Part shown: piece by piece, positions 61,685 through 64,000 of the stretch | Position numbering within the stretch: position 1 is the stretch's first letter | Layout: each line of letters starts with the position of its first letter | Assembly: GCA_013398955.1 (NCBI GenBank) | Contig: VWPU01011587.1 | Location: 124,001-188,000, forward strand | Source of the DNA: Callaeas wilsoni | Lineage: Eukaryota; Chordata; Aves; Passeriformes; Callaeidae | Length of the DNA stretch: 64,000 nt | Reading direction: 5' to 3' | Made by a program: the position numbers and the translations under genes | The notes under the pieces: model-generated | Told to the model about the DNA's origin: nothing | Databases searched by the model: none | The model's input: only the letters and a program-made list of their open reading frames with translations

Positions 61685-62705
61685 TGTACTGGTTTTGCAT
61701 GGCAAGGTTTTGGTAGCAGAAGGCTGCAGAGGTGGCTTCTGTGAGAAACTGCCAGAACTTCCCTGAAGTCTGACACAGCCAATGCCAGCTGGCTCCAGGA
61801 TGGACCCACAGCTGATCAAGGCTGAGCCCATCAGTGGTGGTGGTCATGCCTCTGGGATAACAGATTTAAGAAGTGGGGGAAAACCCTGTTCAACAGTCTG
61901 GGAGAGAGGAGTGAGCATATGTGGGAGGAACAGCTCTGCAGACTCCAAGGTCAGTGAAGAAGGAGAGGAGGTGTTCCAGGTACTGGAGCAGTTTGCCCTG
62001 CAGCCCGTGGAGGAACCCATGCCAGAGCAGGTGGGTGCTTGAAGGATGCTGTGACCCTGTGGGTAGCCTACGCTGGAGCAGGCTCCAAGATGGATCTGTG
62101 GAAAGAGGAGCCCAACTGGAGCAAGTTTGCTGGCAGAGCTTGTGACACTGTGGGGGACTCACACTGTAGTAGCCTGTTCCTGAAGGACTACACCCCATGG
62201 AAGGGACCCACACTGGAGCAGTTAATGAAGAACTGCAGCCTGTGGGATGGGCCCATGTTGGAGAAGTTCATGAAGAACAGTCTCTCACGGGAAGGAACCC
62301 ACACTGGAGCAGGGGAAATATCTGAGAGTCTTCTGCTTGAGAAAGAAGGAGCAGCAGAGACAATGTGTGATGAACTGAACATGGCCCCCATTCTCGTATC
62401 CTTGCACCACTCGGAGGAGTTGTCAAAGAATTGAGAATAAAGTTCAGCCTGAAAAAGGAGGACTCGGCGATAAATATTTTCAAGATTTGGTTTTACTTCT
62501 CATTATCCTACTCTGATTTGATTGTTAGCAAATTCAATTAATTTCCCCACATCAAATCTGTTTTGCCCATGACAGTAACTGGTGAGTGATCTCTTCCTGT
62601 CCTTTCATTGACCCATGAGCTGTTCATTGTATTTTCTCCCCCCATCCAGCTGAGGAGGGGAGTGATAAAGCAGCTTTGGTGGGCAACCAGGGTCAAACTA
62701 CCATG
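61685..62705 (+). mobile_element. Solo LTR of an endogenous retrovirus, plus strand
   Basis: The element is 1021 bp long. It starts TGTACTGGTTTTGCATGGCA and contains GTGGCTTCTGTGAGAAACTG, AGCCAATGCCAGC, TCTGGGATAACAGATTTAAG (probably the promoter region), an array of about 45-bp units (61981-62311), ATTTGGTTTTACTTCTCATT and a downstream TTTTGCCCATGACAG. It closes with GCTTTGGTGGGCAACCAGGG. I know this order from a large ERV LTR family of songbird and other neoavian genomes. ATGAC flanks both ends. The 3' terminus reads CATG where the family has CACA, explained by two transitions. The usual AATAAA near 62530 is mutated to GCAAAT; another AATAAA sits at 62436-62441. No retroviral gene or second LTR is present. 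Overlapping frames of up to 131 codons are not genes. Confidence 0.92.
61981..62311 (+). repeat. Degenerate tandem array of about 45-bp units inside the LTR
   Basis: A CACTGGAGCAG-like word recurs with ends at 61990, 62030, 62080, 62123, 62171, 62220, 62265 and 62311, i.e. eight times at 40-50 bp spacing (mean near 46). Between them CTGTGGGA/GAACTGCAGCC-like words also recur. Units are diverged from each other, so the array predates this insertion and belongs to the LTR family. Confidence 0.85.
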
Positions 62706-62710
62706 ATGAC
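62706..62710. repeat. Target-site duplication, right copy (ATGAC)
   Basis: This is the exact right-hand partner of the ATGAC at 61680-61684. It fixes the LTR end at 62705. Confidence 0.8.
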
Positions 62711-64000
62711 ATATTTGAGCATCTTTTCTAAGAAAACTGCTTTGAATTGTACTACCAGATGCTTATGTAACAGGTGGCTTTTGCCATATTCTCGGCAAAG
62801 GGAACTGCACAGAAAGGAGTTGTTCTTCCACCAGATCCTTCCTCTCAAGCAGCAGGAGACCATATTTCCAGAGGAGCCACTTGCCTGCATGCTACATGTT
62901 CACTGCTTCTTACTTGGAGCTCATGGTTTTTTTGTAATTTAATCTACTTCTGTTTATGATATGTGCAGGTTCACTCTCTCTGATTTCCTCTTTACTGGAG
63001 AACTGCCTGGGAAGAAAAGAACTATTTACCCTTTCTGAGAAGCAGATGACAGATTTTGAATCTCAGTTTAGGGCCTCTGCTGTCAAGGTTCTGATTTTCC
63101 ACCACTGAGCATGGAAGCTATCACAAAATTTTGTGCTTCAAGTAAGCTCAGCTTGCATTTTTCCCATTTATAGCTTCAGTTTAGGTTTGCACATGATTGA
63201 TCTTGTTCTGTTTCAGGCCAATATAAATGGGCAGCTCCTTCCCATTAGAGGAAATGTAGCCATGCCACATATTAGATAAGTGAAATAATGCCTTCCCATC
63301 AGCATGTCCAAAACAGCCACAGATATCACAAAACCATAGCCTAGAAATGTGAGCCTGTGCTGCAGATATGGATGAGTCATATAGGGACACGTAAGGACAT
63401 ACAGGACATTGTTCAATAAGCTCCTGCATATACAGAGCTGAACAGCTCTCAGCCAGGAGACATTATGCTTTAATAAAGTTTATCCAGAATCAGTATGAAA
63501 CACTTGTGGTACAGCTTCAACAAGGACTTAAAAATACTAATTATAGTTCAATTAAAAAATTGTTCCCTCTGAGACTGAGGCCCCAAAAATTAACAACAAA
63601 AGAAAAGGATAGTCTCAGTGTCCAAGACATACACCTGAATGCTCTCGAGATACTTTAAAAAGATAGCTTACAGTGAACACCAAGTAAGATAACCTGAGTG
63701 ACATTATACAAATCAACTTAATATGGAACAATTAAGCAGCAGAAAAAATAATAATTTCTTAATTGAACATAGAAATCTCTATAATTCGGCAAAGAAATAT
63801 TCAGATTTGTCATTGAAACACTAACTCTCTTAATATCATTTGCTCTTCGCAGCATTTGTTCATTATAATTTTATAATTTTTCTTAATTATTCTGCAGTAT
63901 TTCAATAGATTTATTACGGCTCTTATTAAATGCAGACAAACATAAAAAATTTCCCAAATACATACATCATAAGTTCTTTTATTTAAAATCTAATTAAATA
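62711..64000. other. Unassigned AT-rich noncoding DNA to the window end
   Basis: I see no gene, RNA gene or mobile element. Two overlapping minus-strand frames (82 and 67 codons, 63181-63429) have no domain I know. Confidence 0.6.

Noticed and set aside
62039..62434. 131-codon frame as a real gene
   Set aside because: It lies wholly inside a recognised solo LTR and owes its repeating pattern to the 45-bp units.

Overview
The window looks like a piece of bird nuclear genome with no recognisable protein-coding gene. The organism call rests on its repeats. There are several pieces of the CR1 LINE, the dominant avian retroposon, including its characteristic 3' end with an ATTCTATG-type tail. There are also long terminal repeats (LTRs) whose wording I recognise from songbird and other neoavian genomes. 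That family recognition is from memory and needs a repeat-library search. Base composition is AT-rich, CpG is sparse, and there are no operons, ribosome binding sites or dense ORFs.

Layout. 1-6540: unassigned AT-rich DNA. 6541-6804: the 3' part of an endogenous-retrovirus LTR. 6805-17254: unassigned, with CA/GT microsatellites, a CpG-richer patch (8640-9080), a pair of identical CRE-like sites (9160-9214) and a perfect 67-bp tandem duplication (13958-14092). 17255-17418: a minus-strand scrap of CR1 reverse transcriptase. 17419-35261: unassigned, with an AT palindrome, a hairpin, an (AAAAC)n run and one exon-like stretch (23220-23418). 35267-35817: minus-strand solo LTR with a perfect 5-bp target duplication. 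38918-39126, 40908-41002, 43480-43545 and 54260-55022: CR1 pieces, one with a 5' inversion and one lacking its reverse transcriptase core. 48029-48578: a GC-rich putative solo LTR of a family I cannot name, with a 6-bp duplication. 61685-62705: a plus-strand solo LTR with a 5-bp duplication and an internal array of about 45-bp units. The rest is unassigned.

No genes work together here. The window is best read as intergenic or deep intronic DNA. What activity it has is probably regulatory (clustered sites near 9.2 kb and 46.65 kb, LTR-borne promoter and CTCF-like motifs), and that is inference. Most open frames are short and show no family signature. I found no new multi-gene system. The most informative observations are the LTR with the unassigned sequence, the inverted CR1, the paired sites and the exon-like stretch.
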